Below, piece after piece: positions 4,276-10,337 of a DNA stretch of 10,337 bases; the first letter of the stretch is position 1; each line of letters opens with the position of its first letter. Source of the stretch: Chloroflexota bacterium (GTDB taxonomy: Bacteria > Chloroflexota > UBA6077 > JACQUR01). Position numbers and translations under genes: made by a program. The notes below the pieces were generated by a model. The model was not told the origin of the DNA, made no database searches, and saw nothing but the letters and a program-made list of their open reading frames with translations. The stretch covers positions 1-10,337 of the forward strand of contig JACQUR010000400.1 of assembly GCA_016210245.1 (NCBI GenBank). Reading direction: 5' to 3'.

Positions 4276-6717
4276 GTGGGTTATCGGCTCACGGCCATCG
4301 AGGTAGCAGGCTTCCGCGGATTCAATGCCCCAACTTCCATCAGTCTCGCCGACACGCTTGTCATCCTCTACGCGCCAAACGGCCACGGAAAGTCCTCGGT
4401 GTGTGAGGCCATCGAATGGGCTATCTACGGGTCCACGAGTCGCCGAGCGCGTGGCGAGGCGGCCATACAGAGGCGCGAGTTCGACAACTCCCTCCGCAAT
4501 CGGCTGTATCCGATCGATCGCGATGCCTACGTTTCGCTGGTGCTGTCCGACGGCAGTCGGACAGTCGAGGTGAGGCGTGTTGTAACCCCGGACGAGGGGA
4601 TGGGTAAACTGTTCGTCGACGGTTCCCAAGCAGAGAACCTCGAAGCTCTTGGAATACCATCGGAGCCGCAGTATGCGCTGATCCTCCAACACGCGATCAG
4701 GGATTTTATCTTCGCCAAACCGGCTGACCGCTTTAGTCTCGTTAGCGCGCAGCTCGGTATGGGCGCTTTCACCAGGTTCCAGAACGCTCTTCAGAATGCT
4801 AGCCGTGCGTTCAAGACGAAGCCGTCTGACGTCGTCGATGCGACAGCCTTGGTGTCGGAGGCGATCCAACGGGCAGCCTCGCATCCAGCCCTTGGTCCAC
4901 TCGTGCAGGTGCTACGCAAGGAAGATGTTACTGCCGAGGAGATCCGCAGGGCCGTGGCGTCTACCTTCGAGAGCTTGTACGGGGGGCCTCCCCCTTCAAA
5001 CGAGGACTTGCCTGCGGCCATCGCGTCGGAGGTCCAGCGGCTTGTCGCGAGGGCTTTCGACGCGACCAAGCTTGGCATCGATCACGATGTGAATGCTGCC
5101 TTTGACTCGACGGCACGCCAACTTCGGGCACTAGCAGAAGATAGCGCCAATCGACGCCATGAACTTGCACGGGAACTCACGTCGGTCGCCGCTGAGCAGG
5201 ACGGCGAACTTGTCGAGCTGGCCAAGCGTAGCCTCGCCGTGATCGACCCCAAGTCCGCCGTCTGTCCTGTCTGTGGCCAGCAGCTTAGCCCTGACCATGT
5301 AGAGACGATCCGTAGGCGGAGCACTAAGATCATTGTCCGCCTCGACATCGGCCATTACTTCTCCCAAGCAATTCTGTCAGTTCGGAGCGCCAGCCAGACC
5401 GCTCTTCTGCTGCGGCCTCCCCTGCTTGGGCAGGACGACCGCGAGCGGCTCACCACCATTCTGGGCGAGAGTACTGGCAAGGAGTTGCTAACGGTATGCG
5501 ACCGCGCGGTCGCGGCAGTGGACGACGCTTTCCGTGATTTTGGCGAAAGTGTACAGGGTCTGGATGCAAGGCTGGGTTCGCTTGGGTCGAAGGCTCTGGT
5601 AACGGGAGAGCCTTTCAAAGACCTCGCCCTGCTTGCAGTGGATCTCGTCACGGTCCAACAGCATCTGTCTCGAATCAAGGCAGCGCGCGAGGCGCTGATG
5701 AAGACCTACGCTCGCTTACGGGATTCGGTACGAGGGAGAGTGGCCACCTCGTCAGAGGTAGCACAGCTCGAGGCGCTGTCCGTGATTCTGCAGCGAGCGG
5801 AGGCCTTTGATCTGGTAGCGCGATATCGCTCGGTCGAGCGACAAGTCGAAGAAACGGTGCGGCTGGTTCAAGCGTTCGGACGGAGGAAGAGAACAGAGGT
5901 CCTCGATGCGAGGAGCGCCGAGCTAGGTGAGTGGTACTCGATTCTCAATCCAGCGTCCGACGTCAAGTTCAAGAAAATGGGCGCCTCGGCCACGCAGATC
6001 AGCCTGCTCGGTGAGGTCTTTGGGGTAGAAGTGAATGTCAGCTCCATCTTCAGCGAGGCGCAACTCAACTGCCTCGGGTTGAGCTTCCACGGCCTGACGA
6101 CGCAAGCACCCGACAATCCATTTGATTTCGTCGTCATCGACGATCCGGTCCAGTCAATGGACCAGCAGCACATCGAGCACTTCACGGACGGGTACCTGCG
6201 CCGCCTCGTCGAGGGGGGGAAGCAAGTCGTACTGCTGACACATATGCAGGCCCTGGCCATGTCGGTTGGAATCCTCTTCCGTCATGTGGGACCCTACCTC
6301 CTGGAGGTTGCACAGTACACGAGGGATGGACCCCAAATCGTCGAGACCGAGGCGATCCTCGACCGATGGTTGATGGACATCGGGTTCTACCTGCGGGGGG
6401 ATAGCGAGCGCCGACGGCAGGCAGGCGCGATCCTTAGGAAGTTCCTGGAGCGCTTCGTTAAGGAGTTGTATCTGCAGCGCCACGGGGTGTTGCCAAAGAA
6501 GTACGAGGGTGCCTCGTGGAACGTCCTAAAGAAACTCGTCCATGACTGCGGGTTGGATCTCAAGGATGAGGGGCGTCTGTTCCAGACCTACGCCTTCTGC
6601 GCGAACTTTCCCCATGACGATCTCACGAAGGAGCCTCCGACCCCAACCGAGATCGAGTCGCACCACATGAGGCTTAAGCGCTTGAAGGAGCAGTACCTTC
6701 GCAAGAAACATCAGTGA
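4276..6717 (+). CDS. SMC/Rad50-like AAA ATPase with zinc-hook-like motif and C-terminal helical domain
   Basis: An 813-residue ATPase of the SbcC/Rad50/RecF-like class, which as dimers clamp DNA or gate an effector. Seen in order: N-terminal 'LTAIEVAGFRGFNA'; Walker A APNGHGKSS at 33-41 (the first glycine of the P-loop is alanine); 'EAIEWAIYGSTSRRARGE'; a modest helical arm with CPVCG at 330-334, which resembles a Rad50 zinc hook; an ABC signature-like FSEAQLN at 592-598; Walker B FDFVVIDDP at 616-624 with VQSMD after it; and 'VVLLTHM' as H-switch. A further domain of about 120 residues follows, with R721-x3-E725 and N777-x2-H780, which could be HEPN-like. The GTG at 4276 is preferred because TGAGGG ends nine bases upstream; TTG codons at 4267 and 4270 are too close to it. 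A DNA-sensing defence ATPase, or an RloC-like tRNase, are the best hypotheses. Confidence 0.8.
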   Translation: MGYRLTAIEVAGFRGFNAPTSISLADTLVILYAPNGHGKSSVCEAIEWAIYGSTSRRARGEAAIQRREFDNSLRNRLYPIDRDAYVSLVLSDGSRTVEVRRVVTPDEGMGKLFVDGSQAENLEALGIPSEPQYALILQHAIRDFIFAKPADRFSLVSAQLGMGAFTRFQNALQNASRAFKTKPSDVVDATALVSEAIQRAASHPALGPLVQVLRKEDVTAEEIRRAVASTFESLYGGPPPSNEDLPAAIASEVQRLVARAFDATKLGIDHDVNAAFDSTARQLRALAEDSANRRHELARELTSVAAEQDGELVELAKRSLAVIDPKSAVCPVCGQQLSPDHVETIRRRSTKIIVRLDIGHYFSQAILSVRSASQTALLLRPPLLGQDDRERLTTILGESTGKELLTVCDRAVAAVDDAFRDFGESVQGLDARLGSLGSKALVTGEPFKDLALLAVDLVTVQQHLSRIKAAREALMKTYARLRDSVRGRVATSSEVAQLEALSVILQRAEAFDLVARYRSVERQVEETVRLVQAFGRRKRTEVLDARSAELGEWYSILNPASDVKFKKMGASATQISLLGEVFGVEVNVSSIFSEAQLNCLGLSFHGLTTQAPDNPFDFVVIDDPVQSMDQQHIEHFTDGYLRRLVEGGKQVVLLTHMQALAMSVGILFRHVGPYLLEVAQYTRDGPQIVETEAILDRWLMDIGFYLRGDSERRRQAGAILRKFLERFVKELYLQRHGVLPKKYEGASWNVLKKLVHDCGLDLKDEGRLFQTYAFCANFPHDDLTKEPPTPTEIESHHMRLKRLKEQYLRKKHQ

Positions 6718-7085
6718 TACTGGCGCTCCCCCAGTCTTCGAGGACTGAGATGGCAACTGGGGACGAACTCCCTGGTGGCTCACTCACCACCCAGCCTGCG
6801 GCTGCCACCTCGACCCGGCAAGCGGGCGGCCAAGCCCTGTGGGTGCCCAGCGCGTCCCGGGCGAACTGTTGGACATACGTTCCGGTTGTCAGCACGCTCG
6901 CTTGTCCGCGGATCTTCTGGACGGTGATCGTGGCACTCCCGCATCGATCGGCTCAACGGCGTTCTTGTGCCCAAACGTGCGTGGAGTGGCCTGCGGACCA
7001 CGCGCATCGTGACCTGTGCCTGGATTCGTGAGACGTGCACTCCCCTCGCCAAGCCTCGCATGCCTGAATCTAGCCCGGCGCATCG
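6718..7085. other. 368-base gap without a supported gene
   Basis: It lies between the ATPase stop and the stop of the minus-strand redoxin-like gene. Open frames on both strands exist but lack domains, good ribosome binding sites and protein-like composition. A 16-base imperfect hairpin at 6732-6747 (cagtctt/aggactg with a wobble pair), 15 bases after the ATPase stop, could weakly terminate transcription but lacks a T-run. The stretch may be decayed mobile or intergenic DNA marking the right edge of the acquired block; I cannot show which. Confidence 0.35.
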
Positions 7086-7556
7086 CTACCGCCCCATCAG
7101 CTCCGCCGGCCACACCAGCTCACAGCAGAAGCACTCGCGGCACTCGGACATGGCGTACTCCAGCCAGGAGCGTACCTCGTCCGGATCCGGCAGGCTCTCC
7201 AGGGTAGCGTCGCCCCAGGCAGCCCACACCTCCCCCGGCCGATCGGCCACCATGATGGCCGGCGGCTGGAGGGCGAGCGCGGCGGCCAGCCGCCCTCCGT
7301 GGTCCAGGAGCGTGGGGAAGGGTAGGCCGAGCAGCGGCTCGGGGCCCACGGCCAGCACCTCCGCCTGAGCCTCATGGAAGTCGGCGTAGCGGGCGGCGAA
7401 GGTTCGTACCCACGGCAGGTCGGTTGGCCCGCGATGGACCAGGATCACCAGCGGGCAGCGGGCGCGGTAGCGCCACAGCGGCACCTCTTCTCCCTGGGGC
7501 CCTCTGAGAACCAGCGTGGGCAGCATCCGCCCGGAGGCGGGTCCGGCGATCTCCAT
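7086..7556 (-). CDS. thioredoxin/peroxiredoxin-fold protein lacking the usual active-site cysteine
   Basis: A 156-residue protein with the outline of the AhpC/TSA redoxin fold: 'LPTLVLRGPQGEEVPLWRYRARCPLVILVHRGPTDLPWVRTFAARYADF' (12-60) aligns with the usual 'G..v.L......plVL.F.rG..CP.C...' region, then 'AEVLAVGPEP' and 'FPTLLDHGGRLAAALAL' (80-96) match the later strand and helix. The place normally held by the peroxidatic or CxxC cysteine reads HRGPTDLPW (41-49), with no cysteine. Instead a cluster C139, C142, C144, C145 sits at the C-terminus (SECRECFCCELVWP). It may have moved its redox or metal-binding chemistry there. The ATG at 7556 has AAGGA close upstream. It is divergent from the ABC operon, with a heptad palindrome between. 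Redox function is inferred from fold only. Confidence 0.65.
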   Translation of the reverse strand: MEIAGPASGRMLPTLVLRGPQGEEVPLWRYRARCPLVILVHRGPTDLPWVRTFAARYADFHEAQAEVLAVGPEPLLGLPFPTLLDHGGRLAAALALQPPAIMVADRPGEVWAAWGDATLESLPDPDEVRSWLEYAMSECRECFCCELVWPAELMGR

Positions 7557-7576
7557 GCTTCCTTGCCTGGGAAGTT

Positions 7577-7675
7577 GCTATCCTGAATCAAGTTGACAGT
7601 CGACAGTCGACAGTTCACAGTCGACAGGGGACGAGTGACCGTGAACTGTCGACTGTCGACTTGGCTCAGGATAGC
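7577..7675. repeat. heptad-repeat palindrome between divergent genes
   Basis: The left arm (7577-7618) and right arm (7641-7675) are inverted copies, both ending outside in gctatcctga / tcaggatagc and inside in ttcac / gtgaa. The left arm has one more 7-base unit than the right. From 7593 to 7662 the whole structure, loop included, follows a strict 7-bp register (ttgacag, tcgacag, tcgacag, ttcacag, tcgacag, gggacga, gtgaccg, tgaactg, tcgactg, tcgactt). It fills nearly the whole 119-base gap. The right arm supplies AGGA, the likely ribosome binding site of the ABC ATPase gene, so the repeat may influence its translation. Confidence 0.85.
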
Positions 7676-8671
7676 ATGAGCGCGAGCGCTAACGGCCGGC
7701 CAATGATTCAAACCTTCGGGCTCACGCGGGTCTTCAGCCGCGTCCAGCCGCCCAAGGTGGCGGTGGACCACGTGGACCTGGCAGTGGACCGAGGGATCAT
7801 CTACGGGCTGATCGGCCCCAACGGAGCCGGCAAGTCGACCCTGGTGGCGCTGCTGTGCACCCTGGTCACGCCCACCGAGGGCACCGCCCTGGTCAACGGG
7901 CACGACCTCCGCCGGGAGGAGCGGGAGGTGCGCCAGGCCATCGCCCTGAACTTCGGCGGCGAGCGCTCTTTCTACTGGCGGTTGACCGTCCAGCAGAACC
8001 TGGAGTTCTTCGCCGCCATCCACGGCCTGGGGGCGGTCGAGGCCGGGACACGGGTGCAGGCGGCGCTGGAGCGGACCGGGCTGTGGGATGACCGCCGGCT
8101 ACGCTTTGGCGAGTGCTCCGGCGGGATGAAGAAGCGGCTGAACCTGGCCCGCGCGCTAATGCTGGACCGCCTGATCTACATGTGCGACGAGCCAACCACG
8201 GGCGTGGACCCGGACTCGGCCCTGCGCATACGCGCCATCCTGCGCGAGCTGCGCGAGCGGGGCAAGACCGTCCTGCTGGTCAGCCACAACCTGGAGGAGG
8301 TGGGCGCTCTGGCCGACCGGGTGGGGCTGATGCAGAGCGGGCGCATCATCCACGAGGACACCCCGACCGGGCTGCGGGGGCTGATCGCGCCCCGCGAGAT
8401 CGCCATTGAGCTGGGCCCGGGCGAAGGGCCGGAGCCGCCGCCCGCCTTCCTGGCCGACCTGGCGGCGCTGCCCGGCGTGGAGGCGGTGGAGCGCCAGGAC
8501 GGGCGGCTGCTGGTGCGCGCCCAGGCGCCGGAGCGCGCCATCAGCGCGGTGGTCGGGCTGGTCAGCCGCCACGCCCTGCCCATCAGCGAGCTCCGCGTGG
8601 TCCGCCCCGGCCTGGCGGAGGTGTTCCACTATCTGGTTGGAGGTTCGAGAAGGGTGAAGGGTGAAGGGTGA
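7676..8671 (+). CDS. ABC-2 type export system ATPase subunit
   Basis: A 331-residue nucleotide-binding subunit that drives an ABC-2 exporter of the multidrug/daunorubicin (DrrA/CcmA-like) class; the cargo is unknown. Motifs: Walker A GPNGAGKST (47-55), signature CSGGMKKR (147-154), Walker B LIYMCDEP (166-173) with catalytic E172, D-loop TGVD, and switch histidine H204 in LVSHN. The Q-loop glutamine is not at its usual place; the region reads LNFGGERSFYWRLTVQQN. After about residue 230 comes the accessory C-terminal domain common in this class. The ATG at 7676 has AGGA five bases upstream; TTG 7661 and ATG 7703 are weaker. The last residues (about GSRRVKGEG) are encoded by the heptad palindrome at 8649-8698, so the original C-terminus may have been replaced. 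The partner permease follows after 39 bases. Confidence 0.9.
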   Translation: MSASANGRPMIQTFGLTRVFSRVQPPKVAVDHVDLAVDRGIIYGLIGPNGAGKSTLVALLCTLVTPTEGTALVNGHDLRREEREVRQAIALNFGGERSFYWRLTVQQNLEFFAAIHGLGAVEAGTRVQAALERTGLWDDRRLRFGECSGGMKKRLNLARALMLDRLIYMCDEPTTGVDPDSALRIRAILRELRERGKTVLLVSHNLEEVGALADRVGLMQSGRIIHEDTPTGLRGLIAPREIAIELGPGEGPEPPPAFLADLAALPGVEAVERQDGRLLVRAQAPERAISAVVGLVSRHALPISELRVVRPGLAEVFHYLVGGSRRVKGEG

Positions 8672-8698
8672 AGTTTCACCCTTCACCCTTCACCCTTC
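8649..8698. repeat. heptad-repeat perfect palindrome between ABC genes
   Basis: Positions 8649-8672 pair exactly with 8675-8698 (24 bp). Each arm is three units of the 7-mer gaagggt or its complement plus three bases. Only two bases separate the arms. It contains the stop codon of the ATPase gene (8669-8671) and ends 12 bases before the permease ATG. In the mRNA it would make a strong hairpin between the two genes and could tune the ratio of ATPase to permease or stabilise one end. This is inference. Confidence 0.9.
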
Positions 8699-8710
8699 AA
8701 AGCGACAGCT

Positions 8711-9511
8711 ATGTACCTGGTGCTCGCCTTCCTGAAGCGCGCCTTCTTCCACCAGACCAGCTACCGCCTGGCCTTCGCGCTGAACGTGGTCAACATGCTG
8801 GTCGGGGTGATCTCCTTTGTCTACCTCTCGCGGCTGATCGAGGCCGGCGATACCCGCCTGCTGGCGGAGTATGGCAACAACGCCGCGGCGTTCATCATCG
8901 TCGGGACCACTTTCAGCAGCTTCGTCGGCCTGGCGCTGCGCTCCTTCTCGGGCTCGATCAACAGCGAGCAGTTCCTGGGCGTGCTGGAGCAGTGGCTCAT
9001 GGCCCGGGTGGGGCTGACCCGGCTGGTGATCTACTCCACGTTCTACGAGTTCCTGTGGCCCACGCTGCTGACGGTGGTCACCTTCACCATGCTTGCGCTG
9101 GTCTTCGCCGTGCCGTTCTCGCCCAACCTGCCCGCGGTGCTGGTGGCCTTCCTGCTGACTATCGTCAGCGTGTCCGGGCTGGGGCTGATCTCGGCCGGAG
9201 TGGTGCTGGTGGCCAAGCAGGGCGATCCCATCGCCTTCACCTGGGGGGTGCTGACCGGGCTGTTGAGCGGGGTGTACTACCCGCTGGAGGTGCTGCCGGA
9301 GTGGCTGCGGGTCGTTGGCTATGCCCTGCCCACCACCTACGGGCTCCAGGCCCTCCGCCGCACCCTGATCAACGGCGCGGGTCTGGGTGAGGTGAGCACA
9401 GAGCTCGCCATCCTTGCGGCCTTCGGCCTGGCCACGGTGCCGCTAGGGCTCTGGGCCTTCCACGCCGGCTTCAACCGCGCCCGCCGCGAAGGGACGCTCT
9501 CGCAGTACTGA
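8711..9511 (+). CDS. ABC-2 type transporter permease subunit
   Basis: A 266-residue integral membrane protein that forms the channel of the exporter driven by the ATPase encoded just upstream. Six hydrophobic segments are visible at about 20-40, 57-77, 107-134, 140-168, 174-195 and 232-253, the usual number for ABC-2 permeases. The segment 'SGVYYPLEVLPEWLRVVGYALPTTYGLQALRRTLI' (186-220) is the conserved ABC-2 motif before the last membrane helix. Length is normal for the family. The ATG at 8711 is the obvious start, but there is no good ribosome binding site: the upstream 12 bases read aaagcgacagct after the hairpin. Translation may depend on coupling from the ATPase stop 40 bases upstream, across the heptad hairpin. 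Substrate unknown. Confidence 0.9.
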   Translation: MYLVLAFLKRAFFHQTSYRLAFALNVVNMLVGVISFVYLSRLIEAGDTRLLAEYGNNAAAFIIVGTTFSSFVGLALRSFSGSINSEQFLGVLEQWLMARVGLTRLVIYSTFYEFLWPTLLTVVTFTMLALVFAVPFSPNLPAVLVAFLLTIVSVSGLGLISAGVVLVAKQGDPIAFTWGVLTGLLSGVYYPLEVLPEWLRVVGYALPTTYGLQALRRTLINGAGLGEVSTELAILAAFGLATVPLGLWAFHAGFNRARREGTLSQY

Positions 9512-9524
9512 CCCGTCTGCCAGC

Positions 9525-9556
9525 GGGTAGCGGCACGGCATGCCGTGCCGCTACCC
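9525..9556. repeat. exact 32-bp palindrome at a convergent gene junction
   Basis: Positions 9525-9540 (gggtagcggcacggca) and 9541-9556 are exact reverse complements with no spacer. It lies between the permease stop at 9511 and the end of the minus-strand ScnB-like gene, and includes the last two codons (glycine and TAG) of the latter. Its place between convergent genes would suit a two-way terminator, but no T-run follows on either side. Palindromes with the core gcacggcatgccgtgc recur in intergenic DNA of several high-GC phyla, by recollection. Confidence 0.85.
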
Positions 9557-9841
9557 AAGCTCGGCTACCTTCCGGTCGATCTCTTCCTGGGTCAGAATAC
9601 CCTTCTCGATCACAAGCGCCTCGACCGCGACGATCCAGCGCTCGTAGTAACCGATCTGCCAGTACAGCTCCGGGTCCATGTCCTCCGACGCTCGCCGCAT
9701 CTCGTCGGTGCTCTTGACCCCCACCGCCCTGAGGGCCTGGTTCACCGCGTCGGCCCGCAGCTCCCAATCCGCAAGCTGGTGCTGCCCCTTGTCGATCGGC
9801 CCCGCGTCCAGCCGACCGCCCACATCAAACATCCTGCGCAT
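9551..9841 (-). CDS. nitrile hydratase beta-subunit N-terminal-like (ScnB-like) protein
   Basis: A 96-residue protein that matches the N-terminal half of the nitrile hydratase beta subunit, which in thiocyanate hydrolase is the separate ScnB subunit. Seen: 'MFDVGGRLDAGPI' (4-16), similar to the beta-subunit 'HDxGG...GP' start; 'WELRADAVNQALRAVG' (26-41); 'TDEMRRASEDMDPELYWQIGYYERWIVAVEALVIEKGILTQEEID' (45-89), where the YYERW..A.E.L..EKG.LT.EE pattern is characteristic. The C-terminal SH3-like barrel of full beta subunits is absent and no alpha subunit is encoded in the window, so it may be an accessory or orphan subunit, or its partners lie beyond 10337 or elsewhere. The ATG at 9841 has an excellent AAGGAGG at 9846-9852. 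Catalysis by this protein alone is not expected, because the metal centre sits in the alpha (or ScnC) subunit. Confidence 0.75.
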   Translation of the reverse strand: MRRMFDVGGRLDAGPIDKGQHQLADWELRADAVNQALRAVGVKSTDEMRRASEDMDPELYWQIGYYERWIVAVEALVIEKGILTQEEIDRKVAELG

Positions 9842-9868
9842 AGCGCCTCCTTGTGGCCTCCGAGTCTA

Positions 9869-9884
9869 CCGGGTTGGAACCCGG
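9869..9884. repeat. small hairpin in the leader of the ScnB-like gene
   Basis: ccgggttggaacccgg forms a 7-bp stem with a 2-base loop, 28 bases upstream of the minus-strand start codon at 9841. It could be an operator or leader hairpin. Nothing else supports a role. Confidence 0.35.
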
Positions 9885-9944
9885 CCGGCAAGGAGCTAGA
9901 GCTAGGAGGGTGTCCCTCAGAGTCTTGCGCGCGGCGTGCTGGTC

Positions 9945-10337
9945 TCGGAAAGGAGGTGTGGGGGCTTCCCCATGGGAGTGGGCAGATACTGGTGTGGCCG
10001 CTCGTGCGGTGGCCGGTGCACCCTCCGGAGGGCGCGGGCCCGCGCCTCGCACCACGCTTGCCCGCCGTCGTAGGCGCAGATGCCCCTGTCTGCCCGCCGC
10101 GCCGAGCGCGGCGAAGCGGGGCGGAGTTGCGGGGGCAGGAACGACCTTCCGGGTGGCGGGGCTTTGGCCGCCCTCGGGGCGGCGGGCAGACACGGGGGTC
10201 TGCCCCTACGAGGGGAGGCGGGCAGGGGTGGTTCGAGGCGCGGGCCCGCCCCTCCGGAGGGCGCAACGGCCACCCCACGAGCGGCTACACCAGTATCTGC
10301 CCACTCCTATGGGGAAGCCCCCACACCTCCTTTCCGA
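9945..10337. repeat. long imperfect palindrome (snap-back element), reaching the window edge
   Basis: The outer arms, 9945 to about 10050 and about 10233 to 10337, are inverted copies with only scattered mismatches; the first 29 bases (tcggaaagg...cttccccat) match without error. The match continues inward with small slips: gtaggcgcag... near 10071 against its counterpart near 10213, and gtctgcccgccgc at 10088-10100 against 10179-10191. A weaker match runs to about 10160. Nearly the whole 393 bases therefore fold on themselves about a centre close to 10141. No real gene is inside; open frames here are products of the GC-rich palindrome. The right arm ends at the last base of the window, so the true end is not seen. 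It could be a non-autonomous mobile element. Confidence 0.8.

Noticed and set aside
6732..6747. Short hairpin after the ATPase stop as an intrinsic terminator
   Set aside because: The stem is only 7 bp with a wobble pair and no run of T follows.
6714..7061. Open frames on both strands in the gap after the ATPase
   Set aside because: There are no domains, they have poor start signals and a composition unlike a protein. A decayed mobile element is possible but cannot be shown from the sequence.
9742..10278. Minus-strand open frames of 178, 122 and 118 codons over the terminal palindrome
   Set aside because: They are proline- and arginine-rich readings of GC-rich palindromic DNA, overlap each other and the ScnB-like gene, and have no ribosome binding site or domain.

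Overview
The window looks like part of a high-GC bacterial chromosome. Chloroflexota or a similar thermophile-type lineage is the most likely source, but this is inferred from gene types and intergenic repeat style, not from a marker gene. No rRNA, tRNA or CRISPR array is visible. Most genes read well in GC-rich codons, and nearly every intergenic gap outside positions 3077-7085 is filled by a palindrome, hairpin or 7-bp-period repeat.

Left part (1-1611): a minus-strand flavin/F420-type pyridoxamine-phosphate-oxidase-fold protein (123-608) lies divergent to an unrecognised 144-residue protein (933-1367). Two perfect 31-bp-stem hairpins separate them. A 114-bp nested inverted-repeat element (1398-1511), flanked by a 15-bp direct repeat, follows.

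Centre (1612-3076): the wreck of a type I restriction-modification locus. The HsdR N-terminal nuclease domain is joined to a short piece of the HsdR helicase region, then shifted in frame by an apparent missing base, then joined to an HsdM methyltransferase that has lost its N-terminal domain. No hsdS is present.

Centre-right (3136-6717): a lower-GC block without palindromes. It holds a minus-strand PD-(D/E)xK-type putative nuclease, and divergent from it a small helical protein followed 23 bp later by an 813-residue SMC/Rad50-like ATPase with a CPVCG zinc-hook-like motif and a C-terminal helical domain. The position next to a decayed restriction locus and the nuclease plus SMC-like ATPase content suggest a defence cassette. 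Whether the nuclease and ATPase work together is inference.

Right part (7086-10337): a minus-strand thioredoxin/peroxiredoxin-fold protein without the usual active-site cysteine lies divergent to an ABC-2 type export operon (ATPase then permease). A heptad-repeat palindrome sits between the divergent genes and another between the two ABC genes. A minus-strand small protein resembling the N-terminal half of the nitrile hydratase beta subunit (ScnB-like) converges on the permease, with an exact 32-bp palindrome at the convergence. The window ends in a roughly 390-bp imperfect palindrome (9945-10337) whose right arm reaches the window edge, so the element may continue beyond it.
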